The notes below the pieces were generated by a model, which saw only the letters and a list, made by a program, of their open reading frames with translations, did no database searches and had not been told where the DNA came from. The translations under genes were made by a program, and so were the position numbers. A stretch of 64,000 bases of DNA from Chromobotia macracanthus (taxonomy: Eukaryota; Chordata; Actinopteri; Cypriniformes; Botiidae): the NCBI GenBank assembly GCA_036877525.1, contig JAZGTH010000075.1:3164501-3228500 (forward strand), written 5' to 3'. This document shows positions 12,283 to 27,200 of this stretch, one piece after another; position 1 is the first letter of the stretch, and the number at the start of each line of letters is the position of its first letter.

Positions 12283-15200
12283 TCGCTCTGTCTCTCTCTC
12301 TCTCTCTCTCTTGCTCTGTCTCTCTCTCTCTGTCTCTCTCTCTTGCTCTGTCTCTCTGTCTCTCTCTCTCTCTCTCGCTCTGTCTCTCTCTCTCTCTCTC
12401 TCTCTTGCTCTGTCTCTCTCTCTCTCTCTCTCTCTCTTGCTCTGTCTCTCTCTCTCTCTCTCTCTCTCTGTTTTCTCTTCTTTTCTTACTCAAGATCTGA
12501 TGTATTATTTATATCTAAATGCAAATTCCGCTGCATTAGACCCGCTGCCTGCTGCCCATGAAAAGGGTTTTGGGGTGATTTTTCTGTGCTACCAAGGAGA
12601 GAAGGACTGAGATTTAAAAAAGCTGAAATGTTTTTCATTTAAGTGCAAAATATTGCAGATATACACTGGCTGACCCTTACAATCTTTTATCCATAAATAC
12701 GGCCAGTTCTAAATCATATCATTTAAATAAACATATTATGACAGCAACAATCAATCAATCAAACCATCAGTTAATTAATCAGGAAGGAATTTTCTTGTTC
12801 TTCTTCAGTGGTACATGATCAGCATCGTTCACATCTACAACCGTTGGAGGAACAGCGAGATACGCTGCTATGTCAACGGACAGCTCGTCTCCTACGGCGA
12901 CATGGCTTGGCACGTCAACACCAATGATGTAAGAGCATTTCCCGCCTCTCTCTCAGTCTGCCTGCTCATCACCACACTGTAAAATTAATCTATGAAAGAT
13001 GCATCCATTTACCACAGTTCAGGGTAAGTAATGGTAAATAAGCTCTGCCAAGTCCTTGTGATTATAATGATGCATACAGCAGCATAGTGCAAATGAGGCA
13101 CTTTACTGGTTTGTTAAATAGGTACAGTAAAAACACAAGGCGGTTTTCTGCCCTCTTTATTTCAGTAGAAAAAAGGATCATTTAATCACTGAGATTAAGT
13201 GATTAAACTAAAACTCACAGACTTTTGCCCTGTACCTCACTGAAAGCAAAGTAAATGTAGGATAATTAAAGGCTGGACAGCAGTGATTAACCCCTGATCT
13301 CTTGGGTGATGATTTTGATTAGACTAATAAGTAGGTTTCAGCACAGAATAACCTCTCTGTAATGGCACAATGTGAACCTGTATTCCCTAAACGTCAAGTA
13401 ACAGCACTTACACTTATCATCATCATCATTACCCTGTTTAAGTGAAAGTGAACAGATTTACACAGATCTGCAGTAAATATTCCACACAAAATCGTTGTTC
13501 TCCTTCTACAATCCATCCATCCAAAGGCTTTTTTTGCTGAAAACTCCAAGCTGTCCAAACCTTTCATGTGCTTATCACAGAGCTATGACAAATGTTTCCT
13601 GGGCTCATCTGAGACAGCAGATGCCAACCGAGTGTTCTGCGGACAGCTCGGCGCCATCTATGTGTTCAGCGAAGCACTAAACCCTGCTCAGATATTCGCC
13701 ATCCATCAGCTAGGGCCTGGATACAAGGTACGCATCAGGTTTACCAGTGTTACACATCAATGCTTTGACTCCCTTGATCTCCAGCAGATTTTATTCCTCT
13801 CTGTGTGACATTTGACTATTGATCAATGTGCGTTCCAACATGGTTTTATTTTCCTGAGAGGAGAAAAAGATTTATGACCGAAAACAAAGAGCAACATGCT
13901 TCATTTAAATATTGTGTTCATTTAAATATCCTTAAATATTAAATATGTTACAGCTAACAATTTTAGGTTAAAGGAACGTTTCCCTAACGTTTCTGTAAAG
14001 TAACAAAAACGGTAAAATTGTTACTTTTGAAAGTTCTAGGAACGTTCAAAACATCCAGTTTGTATTGCCTTTTTGCTTGGTTGTGAGAACGTTTTTCTAA
14101 ACATTCTTAAACCTTTCATTAACAACTTAGAATAATGTTTTGTTATCATATTAAAAAAAGTTCTACTAACATTGCTGCAGGAACATTTGATCATTTTGAG
14201 AGAACATTAGCCAACGTTGTGAGAACATTCCCAGTTAGCTGGGTCAGATTTGAAGGTTTAATTTAGGGTTAGGTTTTAAAGTATGTTTCTATGTCAGAAT
14301 TTGGTTCCAGGACAGACACAAGATGTTGAACATGTCTTACTTAGCTTTGCAGGATGAACCTGTACTATTTGTAACCTTCATACTTCCTGTTGTCATGCAT
14401 TATTGATTCTAAACCGATGACTGAACGGATTCCCGGTTTTGAGTCTTAATGAAATCTTTAATTCATGAAGTCTCCTGATAGTTTATAACCGTTGCTTCTT
14501 TTCATGTCCCTGACCTTTTGTCACTAATTCTCAAGGTGCTTTAGAAGTGATTTAGGATTTAATTGCCTCCACAGGGCAAACGGAGCAGGTTGCAGTGAGT
14601 TTCAAGGCTTTGTCCTTATTAAACATGAAACTCTGTCCTATTAAGTAATTGGAGCTTACAGTAGTTTGTGCAAAGTCACTGTATGAAGTGTGTTTCTCTT
14701 TGCAGCTTGTTTTGAGAAACACCATGCAGGCTTTGATTAGCATCTGATTATTTAAAACAACGCATTAAATGCATTGAACAGGTAACACGTGCATTCTAAA
14801 ACTGGATTCACTCTGGTTCAAAGACATCATGTAAGACCTTTTTTAATTCAGTTTTACTATTTGATTAATCGCAGCTCCATTATGACTGTGATTTAATGAT
14901 GCTCCAAGTAGTCTGAAAAGACAGATTCCTAAAAAACATCATGTTTCACATCCAGGTTTTTTACCTTGGGGTTTAAACTATCTGGGAAACATATCCCCTG
15001 GCTTTTCTCTAATCAGTGTGGGCTGGTCATTTTCCTTATTAATTGCGGTTCGAGACCTCCGATTCCTGCTGCACCACACACAGCCATGACAGGCAGGTTG
15101 ACAGAAATAATGAGCAGTCTGCTTTGGAGGAAAGCAATTACTCACAACAGATGAACCTGTGAAAAGAGTCTTTCAAAGGCTGAAAAGGGGCTGTATATAT

Positions 15201-18200
15201 CTATGGAGTGTCACGATCAGGCTGTCTATCTGTCTGTCTGTTAATGTACCAGTGCTAGTTCACTGGGTTTAGACCTGACTTCACGAGGAATGGGTTTAAA
15301 TGGGTTTTAATGATGATGGATTCACACTGTTTTGTGGCTGTGGAGACAGAATAATCACAACAGAACCATTTATGAATAATCGTAGTAATTATTATAAATG
15401 TAAAATTATTTTTTTGGCAGCACACGTTAAACTCACTGCATTTTTTTACAAAATTTAGTCTTATTTAATTGTAGGTCATTTTTTAAGTCTCAGCCTCACA
15501 GAATTAGAAACGCTTCAGGATTTCATCTGATTGGTTGAATACCACTGACTTTTGGGAGATGCAACAAGAGATGTAATCTAGAAACATGACGCTGAATGAA
15601 ACAAAATGTGATTGCATGCTTTATGTCAGTCGGATGAACTTGGGCAGCCCTTGCCCAATGAAAGCTGCTCAAATATCTGCTATCAAAATTCTTATTGGAA
15701 CATTTTAAAAACGTTACAGAAGTATTTAAGAAGTTTGAATTACATCCTTAAAACCAAGCAATAACTTTAATCCAAAAACTGGATGTATTGAATGTTTACA
15801 TTTTTTTCATTCGTTTAAAAAATTTTAACGTTTTGGAGAAATTAATGAAACGTTAGGGAAACATTCTTACAACCTTGTTAGTTGGGGCTGTCACATCAAT
15901 AATCAAAAAGCAGTGAATATCTTCTTTGTTTGTCTTTCCTACATCCTTAAATGTTAGAATACTATGTTGTGGACGCTCGGTGACTGTGTCTTCCTGTCTG
16001 AACTAACTAACATTATTTGCTCTGCAGACTGTAATGTTTGGGCTCTCTTGGGGCTTCTGGCCTTGTTAGCCCTTTAGCAGAATACCTGCCCAGACATGCA
16101 GGGATATATTGGGCCACAGGAGCCTGTAAACTCTGGCTGTCGTGTGTGATTAATGTGACTGATCTGAGCATGACCTGATTACTGCTGTGATTCACCAGTA
16201 CTGGCAGTCTGGGAGGAAACCGCCTTCCAAACACTGATCTCCAATCAGCCTAATTTACTTTGTCTCGCTTCATCCTCCTTGATAAATGAATGGGGCTGGT
16301 GTCAGATCAGTAACATCGGGGACACTCATGACATCAGGTGGTGATGTAAGCATAAACACAACACCTTATAATGGGATGAAAGCTATCTTTCGGCTGTACT
16401 AAAAGAGAGAGTGCTGAATTTTTCCTAATGAATAATGTTAGTTATGAAACAGATGTTTTAGGGGTCATGTTGTATAATGATGTTGTATCATGTTGAAACG
16501 GATGCTCTCATAAATGCACCATGACATTTATTTTCCAGTCAGTCTCAGGTTTTAAGATGTCTTTTAGAAATGGTTTTGTCTGGCTCAGCGACAGAAACTG
16601 TCTCTTCAGTAGAGCTAGTTTTTTCTCGTCTGAACGTGAAAAAATGAATGTACAGCGATAAAACACAGATAAGCTAACAGCTGGCTACTACAACACTGTT
16701 TTTAAACTGCTCACAGATTGTGAAAGAAACTCCATTAGTGCGGTAACATTAATGGAGTAAAATGCTAAAATCATTTTATCATTGTTATCGTATAGTATCC
16801 GCAAAGCAATGATGCGTTTAATAACGGGAAGTTAATCACAAACGGCGTCCCGTATCTTTAAAGAACACTGGTGTGTATTTAGCACATGAATTCTGAAATA
16901 TGAATATGAAGAGTGAGGTCTGATTGTTGAGCGCTTTTATACGCTCTTATGTGGTGACATCAGAGTAGGCCACACCCACAGGCCATGTCCGGATGATGTC
17001 ATCACCAGGTACATGCTGCAGGTGTTTGGTTTGACATCACTAGAAACAAGCTCATAAATGTAAATTCAGCCAGGGGATTCCCACTGGCCCCAACTTCATC
17101 CTCATAATTATTTCATGTCACTGAACTCATTCATTATTCAACACGCTCCCACGACTTCGGGTAGAATTTAATCATCACGTAAAATGAATCTTCTTCCTTT
17201 TTATGCTAGGAATAGTAAACCCTTTAATAAGCACGCAAGATTACATAGGTTGTCTATTTTAAGACCCGTTAAATATACGTTGTCATAATTGGGCGTGATA
17301 ATTCACACGTTCGTTAATTCTCTCACCTTTGCTGTTTCTCACCATGTCTGTTTAAGAATGTCATGTTCTTTAAACTAGAGGTTATACTTTTAAAATGTGT
17401 GGTGCTCATTTTTACAGGTAGGGATCTGAACTAATCACTGAGTGTTAAGTTTAAGTTGGTTAATTTGGTTAATTTAGGGTTAGGGGTGTGGGTGGACTTT
17501 ACTGATAGGGACAAATCAGGTAACAGCCTCCCCAGTGTATGACCCAATCAGAAGTTAGAGAGTCAAAATCGCACAGGAGTTAAATTTCAGTACATGGTGC
17601 GAGCGAGCAAGTACCATCGGCTACATGGCATTGTGCTTAGCAACTCCTTAGCAACTGCATAGCAACATGCGATGATGACGTTTGGACCACAGAAGTCATC
17701 ATCTTGTGCACATTTGTACACATTACAAATAGATTTTATTTGTTGTTCTTGTGTTGGTTGAGCTATCTCTTGTTTTCTCTCTCTGATCTCTCCTTACCTC
17801 GATCGCTCTTGCTCTCTCCAGAGCACTTTCAAGTTCAAATCTGAGAGTGACATCCACCTGGCCGATCATCATAAGCAAGTGTTATATGATGGAAAATTAG
17901 CAAGCAGCATCTCCTTCACCTACAACGCCAAAGCCACAGACGCGCAGCTGTGCCTGGAGTCCTCACCCAGAGAAAACGCCTCTATATTTGTGCATTCACC
18001 TCATGCTCTGATGCTGCAGGTAAATGCGTGTTTAAAGCCTGTAGACCTCACTGTACTCTCTCAGTCCTAAATAAACAGCAGAATGTTTGTAATGTTACAA
18101 AATGTTAATCAGATGCTGTTGTTTTGCGAATATCAGATGTCAGAGTTTATTTAATGGGAATTGTTGGAGAGAAAGATTGTTGCAGGGATAAGTCCCTTCA

Positions 18201-21200
18201 TAAACAATGGTAATGGTATAGTTCAATCAAATATTAAAAGTATGCCCTTATTTACTGACTCTAATTTTTGTTCTTATTTGGAGGAAAAAGTATTGATAAA
18301 TGGAAATATGGAGGAAAAAATAAACATTTGTTCTTTATTAGTAGAGAGTAGTTTTTATTTTCTTTAGTCATTATAAATGTAAATACATATGAATGTAATA
18401 TTTAATATTTACGTTTAATTGAAATACCAGACTCCCTTGTTATTGACTATTCCTTGTTATCTAACCTGTGCTATTAACACTATATTTAATATAGGCACTA
18501 TAATCTGAAAATTAACAGCATACAGGTTGAAAATATTTATTGAGACAAACCCCTTGTTTTTCTGTATAGGATGTGAAGGCCATTGTTACCCACTCCATCC
18601 ACAGTGCCATCCACTCCATCGGTGGAATCCAGGTGCTGTTTCCTATTTTTGCGCAGCTGGATTTCCATCAACACAATGAGAGTCAGGTGGAGACCACCGT
18701 GTGGTGAGTAACTTCATGTCCGTGGGTTGAAACAGCATGAAACAGCATCTTTCACTTTGAATTTTAGAGAACTGTTACTCAATGTAGTTCTGTTCTGAGA
18801 CGTTCTCTGTGTTGCAGTTCCACTCTCCTGGCCTTCCTGATGGAGCTTCTCAAGAGCTCTGTGGCCATGCAGGAGCAGATGCTTGGTGGGAAGGGTTTCC
18901 TGGTGATCGGGTACCTCCTGGAAAAGGTACATCTCACTGTTCTTTTGAGCAGTAGACAATTTTTGAGATTTCTGAGATTTGAAATACACCCCTCTCTTTA
19001 TTGCTCCACCCCTAAAACAACAAACATGCTATGCATCACGAGATGACAGCTAGCCGACACGCTGCATATTGCTGATTGGCTACGAGAGTGTTATGGTGTT
19101 GTGTGGATCGGTCCGATCCACTTTATTTTCTCTCCTATTAGCACAGCCAGAACTACGTGCAAATGCAAAGAACAACATCTAGCAAACATTCACAACATTG
19201 TTTGTTTAGGTGTTGATTTAAATGTTAATTTCTCAGAAATGGCTTGCTGCACCTTTAATTGCGTGTTTATCACTTGAAGGTGTAATTGGCACTTGTTAAA
19301 GGTACAGCGTGGAATTTCTGTGTTCCTGTGGCTTAACTGGTAGAACATTGTGTTAGCAGCACAAAGGTTGTCGGTTTGATTCCCAGGGAACACACATATT
19401 GGTCAAATCTGTAGCCTGAATACACAGTAAGTTGCTTTAGATAAAAGTATCTGCCAAACGCATAAATGTAAATTTCTATTAGTGGCACCAAAAACCTTTA
19501 ATGAATACATGTTTTGCAGTTTTTGGAGAGCTCTTAAAAGCATTAAAATGGACTTTTACATTACAGTTCAGGACAGTCGCTGGTAAAGTGTTCAGGACCG
19601 TGTGGGTTTATGCAGTCAGTCAGCGCTCCAGGTATTATAGTCCTCCTTATCTGAAACAAACAGTTGAAAGTGCCACTCCGGGGAAATTACTCTGCGGATG
19701 GCTTACTTAGAGTTGTCGCATCAGATAGGCAACTCCTGCTTTCTTCAATACAAATAGCAGGAAGTATTTAGCATAAAAGAACACACATAATACTTTAAAT
19801 TGCAAGTTAAACTGTTTTTATCAGTCTACATCTGTAATTGCCAGATTGTGTTTTAACACAATGCCCAGAGCTCACAATGACTTGCTCTTTTCTCTAAATA
19901 ATTATGAGTGTTAAGGTTTGTTCTTTCAGAGAGAGTTATCATGACCTCCACTGACTCGAGCTTTTAACAACGTGAGCTGAATAGAGGTCTCGCAGACTTA
20001 AGGCGATGCATTATAAGGTGAAATGCTGCATTACGGCTGAAGAACGGCAGACACATACTTGAGCATTTCCACAGAGAGTGTCGGTTAAACAGCGCTGATG
20101 TATTCACCCTCGACCGCGCGATAATTGTGATGGCATACACTTACTGTCATCTCTTTTTTGTGAACTTATTCATCGCTGGCTTTATTTTTTAATCTTAATG
20201 TCCCCTTGGCTCCTTCTAAAGTTGGGCCCTGTAAGTACACCTAAAAGTCTCGCTTTGTCAGTTTGGCAACAGCAGCTATAAATCTGAGGTAGACGTCACC
20301 TGAGCGCACCTGCTGCTTGCCGTCCCATCACCACGTATCCAGCCATCTGTTTCAGCTTCGTTTATAGTCACACCTCTCTCAAACCACAGGTGCCAGCTAA
20401 GACTGATAATGTGTTAAAATGCCAGTTTAGATCTAAAGCCAGACTTTGGCTTCATGTGCCCAAGAAACTTTATTTTCTTACAGTGTTTACCCAACCGCTT
20501 ACAGCTGGGGCAGATTTAGTTTCATTTTGTAGATCGTTTTAGTCCAAATATAGATTTTCTGTCATCTTCTGGATTTTCTAAATGTTGAATAATTCAACAG
20601 TGTAAAGGTGTGATAATTCAACATTCAATTTCTTTGATAGAATGACATTGATAGAGTCTGATGATGTCATGAGCTATATTTGCATACTGCATTGAGATTG
20701 GTCTTTTTCTACATCTATTTGCATACTGCATTAAGATTGGTCTTTCATATATCTGTTTGCGGACTGCTTGGAGATTGGTCGTCTTTTATACATCTATTGG
20801 CATAATGCATTGAGATTGGTTGTCTTTCATACATGTATTTGGATACTGAATTGAGGTTGGTCTTTGCAACTCTTTGCAACAAATTGCAACTCTTAACTGT
20901 TCCTCAGTCATCGCGGGTTCACATCACCAGAGCTGTCCTGGAGCAGTTCCTCTCATTCGCCAAATATCTGGATAGCCTTACCCATGGTGCACCTCTCCTC
21001 AAACAGCTTTGTGACCACGTCCTGTTCAACGCTGCAATCTGGATCTACACACCCGCCAAGGTGAGCAAGATTTTGTCTTCGTAAAACACACTTCTAGAAG
21101 ATGGACTGTGGAATGTTTTAAAAATGTTACAGAATTGAAAGATTGAATAACATTAATACAACGTATAATAAACTGGATGTTTTGAATGTTCCTTGAACTT

Positions 21201-24200
21201 TCAAAGTAACATTTTTAATATTTTTGTTATTTAATGGAAATGTTCTTATCACCTTAAATTGTAAGCTGGGCTGGTGTCACGGAGACTGTAATGACCCGGT
21301 CAGAAGAACTCAGAATGAGATTCTCAACAGCACGAAATTCAGTTCCACATGAAATGAAAATTGTTCTGGTGTATTTTCTGAATACAATGTTCCTTATTGT
21401 GAATGGTTTACCCTGAAGGAATAAAATGTCTGCCTTTGTAATCTATCATCAAATTAAATAACTTGCTCTCTTTCTGAAATGATGTTCCTTTTGTCTGATG
21501 TCATCAGTTCCTTTACTTTAAACTTTCTTTCTTCAACTGTCTGTCATATAGAGACAATTAACTAAAACCCCTTTTTAATACCTGTTGAATATCCTGTTGC
21601 ACTTGGAAATAAGACGCTTTATAGATGTAAAATGGGCTGCGAATGTGAGTTTTTATTTAATGTCTTTTAAAAGCAGAGAGTGCACTAGTTTGGTCTTGAA
21701 AATCTCTTTTCACGGACCCTAAACCACACATTTCTTTTTTTATTAAAATCATTTTAACAGTAATTCAACTTCACACTCTTGCACTTGATTTTAGTTTAAA
21801 TCCGTCAGAAAACTTTTGTAAGTTGCGATTAACATGCATCAGCAGATCTTGATGGTAATGTGTCCGATAGCGATGTTTCTCACGAACAGTTTTACAACTC
21901 AGTGACTCTCACCGCCTTGGCAACATTCTGTCGCAGTTGGTAAATTCAGAGGTGTGTTTTGAAACGTGTCCCAGCTCTGCTCTGTAATGACCCATGAAGA
22001 GCAGGATGAGGCTTTTCTAAGAGAGACAAGCCTCTGTATTCCCTTCAGTTTCCACACTGCTGGTGACTGCCATGAATAAATACAGCAGATATGAAAACAA
22101 ACACAGAATTGAAACAAAGGCCTTTCATTCCTGGAACCTTGCAGTGGCTCCAAAAGAATAGAGAGGGAAGACAAAGAAGGACAAAAGGACAGCAAAAAGA
22201 GAGGAAGGGAAGAAGGACAAAAGAGGAAGACAGAAAGAGTGAAAGACAGACAGGCAGACAAAGAAATAAAGACAGACAGACAGAAATAAAAAGTAATAAA
22301 TGTGATAGGGGAAGAGAGATAAACCAGGAAAGAACAAAACAAAGATGAGGAGAGACAGAGGGAGCATGAGACCAGTTCAGAATAAAGATCTGAGCCAGAC
22401 GACCTCAAAGCAGCTGCGATTTCTCCCCAGGCCAGCAGAGTTCATGTGCTTGCATCATGTTTTCATATTCTCCCCCGTCGTCTCTGGTGAAGGGGCAGAA
22501 CTGTATGAGTGGACTTTAACTGGATGAGTTATACACCTTCATCAGCTGTTTTTGTTCTCCAGGGTTTTCCTTCAAGACTGCTACCAGTCAGGTTTGATCT
22601 GTCGACAAACAAACCGCTGCATCTTTCAGCTTTGTGTCTTCACACAAAACATCAGATTTCAGTGAATGTTCTCACAAGAGCTGCTGTTTTGCAGCACTGT
22701 TGGTCATGCCAGAGGTGTAGCTCCCTTGAAAGCCAACAAGGGTAGAATTTTAATGAGAAATTGAGGGAAAAAGTTAAGAGAGAACAGTAAGAAGATGGAA
22801 AGTAATAATCATAGTTTTGTTTTCTGACCTGAGGCAACAGCAACCTTCTGTAACTGTGTGTGTTTGTTTCAGGTGCAGCTCTCGCTGTACACGTATCTTT
22901 CAGCAGAGTTCATCGGCACGGCAACCATCTACAACACCATCCGTCGTGTGGGGACCGTCCTGCAGATCATGCACATACTGAAGTATTACTACTGGGCCAT
23001 CAACCCAGCCCACACCAGCGGCATCACACCCAAAGGCCTGGGTCTGTACACACACAAACACACACGTTTACTTGTCTACCTAAATGGGGACATTTCATTG
23101 ACCTCTATTGTTTTCATACACTGATAGTTATAAATACCATAACATTTTAATAACTTTGAGAGAACTTTTAGAGAACGTTAACCAATCTTCTGAGAGCGTT
23201 CCCTGTTAGCTGGGTAGCAGTGTGGGCTGAATTTAGTGTGACTCACACTGGACCATCCAGTCTTTCATGGCTGAAAAATCTTTCTTTTAGTCTCTTATCT
23301 GCTTTACTGCTTTTTTATAACATGGCTTTTAACCTGACCACCATCTTTGTTTCATTCCTTTTTTGTCTTGTAATGTACTTTCAGGTGCGCTGTCTTGTTT
23401 TCTTCTCTCTTCTCTTTTTTATCCCTTTTTCATGCCTCAGCTTTTACTCTTCTCCCTGTGAAGATCTCCTGCAAGGCTGAAAGCACCACAGCTAGAAATT
23501 GTTTTTTTAGACTTTCATGTCCTCTGAATAATTCACCAATATTCCCTGAATAAATCACTCGTTTTTGAGGTCAAAAGTTTATGTTGTATACTTTCTGCTA
23601 TTTTAGAACGATTTCGTTTGTTAAAGCACAAGAGGCAAATATTTGTTGAGTGAGAGCATTTCGCATAAATTGACTGTATGTACAGGAAGATGTTGTAGGG
23701 AAATCGACTGTAATGCGAAATAAAACAGAGATAAAAGGAAGTGTTAGATTTTACAGACAAAATGAGGCAACACACTCACTGTATATGAATATCTCTTGAT
23801 TCTAATTCAGAAACACAGAGTACCCAGCTAACAATTTTAGGTTGTAAGTTGTAGTTTCCAGAACTAACAAAAACTTTATTTTTTGCATGACTAGCACAAA
23901 TCTGTGACAATCTTGTTGTCAGATTTTATATATTCTGTGTTTTTTTTCCTGTGGCTTCCCAAAGGCATTAACAATATAATAAGTAATATATATGACCTAA
24001 ATGGTAGTTTGCAGTACGACACTTATAACGCGAGTCTTTGGAGCACGGCATTCTGGGAAGAGTGAAAGCGTGTTTTTTTGCACCTAAATTAATTATTGTC
24101 TACAAGACATGTAATACCCTTTAATCTCAAATGTTTTAAAAGTTTAAGACTTTTTAATACCGCAGAAGCTGTTTATAGAGCTTAGCTTTGATTTGACACG

Positions 24201-27200
24201 AAATGTTCCAAAAGAAGTCACAACAAAAGCAGATTTTCTCACAGTCGTCTTTAGGGGAAAAAAGAAGAGAGATTTACTCCGATATTTAATGAATCTTTCC
24301 GCAGACTCGAGTAAAACACCAGAGAACTGATTCTGATTGAGATAAAGACAAAGCGGTTCAGAATCCAATGAATGTAACATGCACGCTCACATTCTACTAA
24401 AAGATGATTCAAAGCAAATATGATGAAAGACTATGTTATCTCGAAAAGCAGCTGGCACTGAGATTAATACGCCGCCATGAATCTCAAAACCTTTGTGACA
24501 CAGTGACACACTCAAACACGAATCACAGTCACACCGGGTGCAGAGGTCGCACAGAAGCTTCGCTGAAGTATGTTAAAGAATTCATCTCTCGCTTGCCAAG
24601 TAGGCAATTCTCTGTGCTTGGCGGTCGACATTGATTTATTCTTCATTTGTCAAACGCTGCACTCCCTTTTTTTGTATTTTTCACAATAGGGTGAGTAACA
24701 AAGAAAGCTGTGCTGGAACATAATGAAGTGTTCAATTAGTGCAACAAAGACTGCTGTTTTAGATTAGAGCCACGTCAGCTATCCACACTAACTGCAGTGG
24801 TGAAATTTCTCGCTCAGTCTCCCTCTCTTGAAAAGCAAGTAGCTCCGTGCAAATGAAAGTCATGCATCACAGTGGCGTGCTGTTTTCAAACCCACAGTGT
24901 CCTGAGAAACATCAGAGGGCTCCCTCAGGCCAGATGCATGCTCACCGCAAGCATGCAAGCGCAGAAGCTGGTGCTTCGCCAGTGCAGTTCAGTTGTGCAT
25001 GTCTAATGTGCTGCTTAAGCACATTAAAGGGGGTGATAGAGTTTACATTGAAATGTCTGTAGCCAATGTGGGATGTGTTTTTTATTAGGTATAGCTAGTT
25101 ATCAATATGTTAGTCATTTAAAGCTGCAATCTGTAACTTTTTGTTTGTTAAAAATTATTAGATAAATACATGACAGATCAGTGTTTTTGCATAATCTCAC
25201 CCCGGTAATAATTCACCAAAAATTAAAATTCTTGTTATACTACACCTGCATATATTGCACCACTAAGATAGGCCGCAACTGGCCGTACATTTACACAGTT
25301 TGCCCTAATGCTCTCTACAGCCCTCTTGTGGCAACGTAGAAAAATGCAAAGCATACTGGTGACATTTTTAAATGCAGCAGTGCATGAAATCAAACTTGCA
25401 TAGCTAGAAGCTCTTTAAATTCTGTTTTAAAGCTTAAAACACTGTATGCTTGACCACACGCACAGTTAATCAGTTTATGGATGCTTAGCTGCGGTCCTAC
25501 ACAACCCAGCTTCAGTCCTGCTATGTGAAGCTTTTGTGTAAAACTCCAGGAGATGAACGAATTTCTGTCTTGGCTTCATTCTCACATTGTTTGGGTTCAG
25601 AAGACACTGTAAGCCATAGCAGGACTCCAGATCCAATTTTGGCGTATTTGCTGCAGTTTGCATTAATATTTACACTTTGAAGAGATTGTTTTATTTTCAC
25701 TTTTGTATGTCCCACTCATCCATTCCGATAAGAAGCTTTTACAGATATTGTTTGGCTGGATATTAGAAACAGGACAGAGCGCAGGAGGAGTATGAGAGTA
25801 CATATCTATTGATTATGTGTTTGGCACAATGCCAGATTCATTATTCTTGGCAAATAAGAGAAAACGTTTAAAATGAGTGTGATCTATTGATCTATTGATC
25901 TGTTTAGCTTTCTTTTAATCTGTGCTCTTGATCTGGTACACTGGCGAATTCATTAGAAATACATTTTTTGGTGGTTTTCTTCAATTCTGAGATAAAGCTG
26001 GCATTGATCTGTGCCACTCGCCTGAAGTCTCTGAGATTTGAGTTTGGGTGTTTGCTAATTAAATCACACATCGTTTGAGTTTTAGGGCTGTAATTGGCAG
26101 TTGAAATTAATGTGAGCTATAGCAGAGTTTATTATATTTAGGTTTTTTCTAGTTGGTCTTTAAGAGAGGCAAATGACAGAGTGTTGAGTTTATTAGGAGG
26201 TCATTTTATATAATTGAGATTCTTCAGTCTAAGTAACTTTTCTGTCCCCTCGGATGATTGTAAAGCAAAATAAACGTGTTTTTGTTAAACATCAATAAAA
26301 ATCATTCTAGTCTTAAAGGACAGATCATAACAGCACTTTTCCTCCTCATTTTTAATTACTTAAATGATTTTTTCCTCATTTAAACTTTTCCCACCCAGAC
26401 TCATAAACTTCTTATGAATGTATACAAATATAAATGTTACGAAATTATTCTTTCTACATAATGCAGTTCCAGTTTGTCACTGTATATTTAGCAGGATTTA
26501 GTCACAACTGGATTGTTGCTCTGTTTGTTTTGAGACACACAGATAATCAGAAACAGGAAGTGTGTGTGTGTGTTTTATTTAATAAATGGAAAAACAAGTC
26601 AGTTTGCTAATAATCATGCTCCACCAGGCTTGATAAATGACACAGACACTAGATAAATCTACAGCCACTTTTTTGTATCACTCTTTTAAATTGCCAGTTG
26701 CTGCTGTCAGATGAGTACATAAAGAACGTTGTTTTAAATCACGTACAGTTAATCGTTTCGGACAGCATTGCAACGAACGAGTCGTGATGGTTGGTCCTCC
26801 TGACATGAATCTGTGAGTATGACAGCTAATCAATTTGTGCTTAATTTTATATCAACGCTCAGACTGTGCGAGATAAACGGACAAATGAAAAGCTGTCACA
26901 CGTCTGCGCACGCGTTCAGACACGTTGTCGTGAAACCGCTGTAGAATAATGTGATGTTTCACAGATGCTGCTGAAATAAACTGTGGTGTGTTGATCTCTC
27001 TTCTGGCTGGAGTTAATGAGGGCTCGGTCATTCTTCTAAGACAACTTTGACCTCTGTAACACTCTTCTTGGCCGTCCGTGCCGTGATTCTCTGCTGACTA
27101 AAGAGCACAACACTTTCTGACCCTTTCGCTGTGAATCTAATGGCAGTGTTTGTTAAATGTAAGCTTTGAAAGTGGGGGAACCTGTAGTAAGACTGTCTCT

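Larger units (their letters stand above)
13728..17821 (+). other. nbea: nbea intron 8
   Basis: It is 4.1 kb and holds a near-complete forward ACGTT element (13952-14244), a reverse partial copy (15688-15888) and a repeat-free block at 14985-15170 that may be regulatory. No coding potential is seen. Confidence 0.8.
18927..20907 (+). other. nbea: nbea intron 11
   Basis: It holds a repeat shared with 48780-49110, a SINE (19319-19473), a repeat-free block (19920-20240) and a ~40-bp tandem repeat just before exon 12. Confidence 0.75.
21061..22872 (+). other. nbea: nbea intron 12
   Basis: It contains a partial reverse ACGTT element (21108-21272) and a purine-rich tract (22158-22370). The open frames of up to 169 codons on the other strand of that tract are composition artefacts. 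Confidence 0.8.

Noticed and set aside
11797..12610. Open frames of 160-254 codons on the plus strand and 172 on the minus strand
   Set aside because: They are translations of a CT repeat and its complement.
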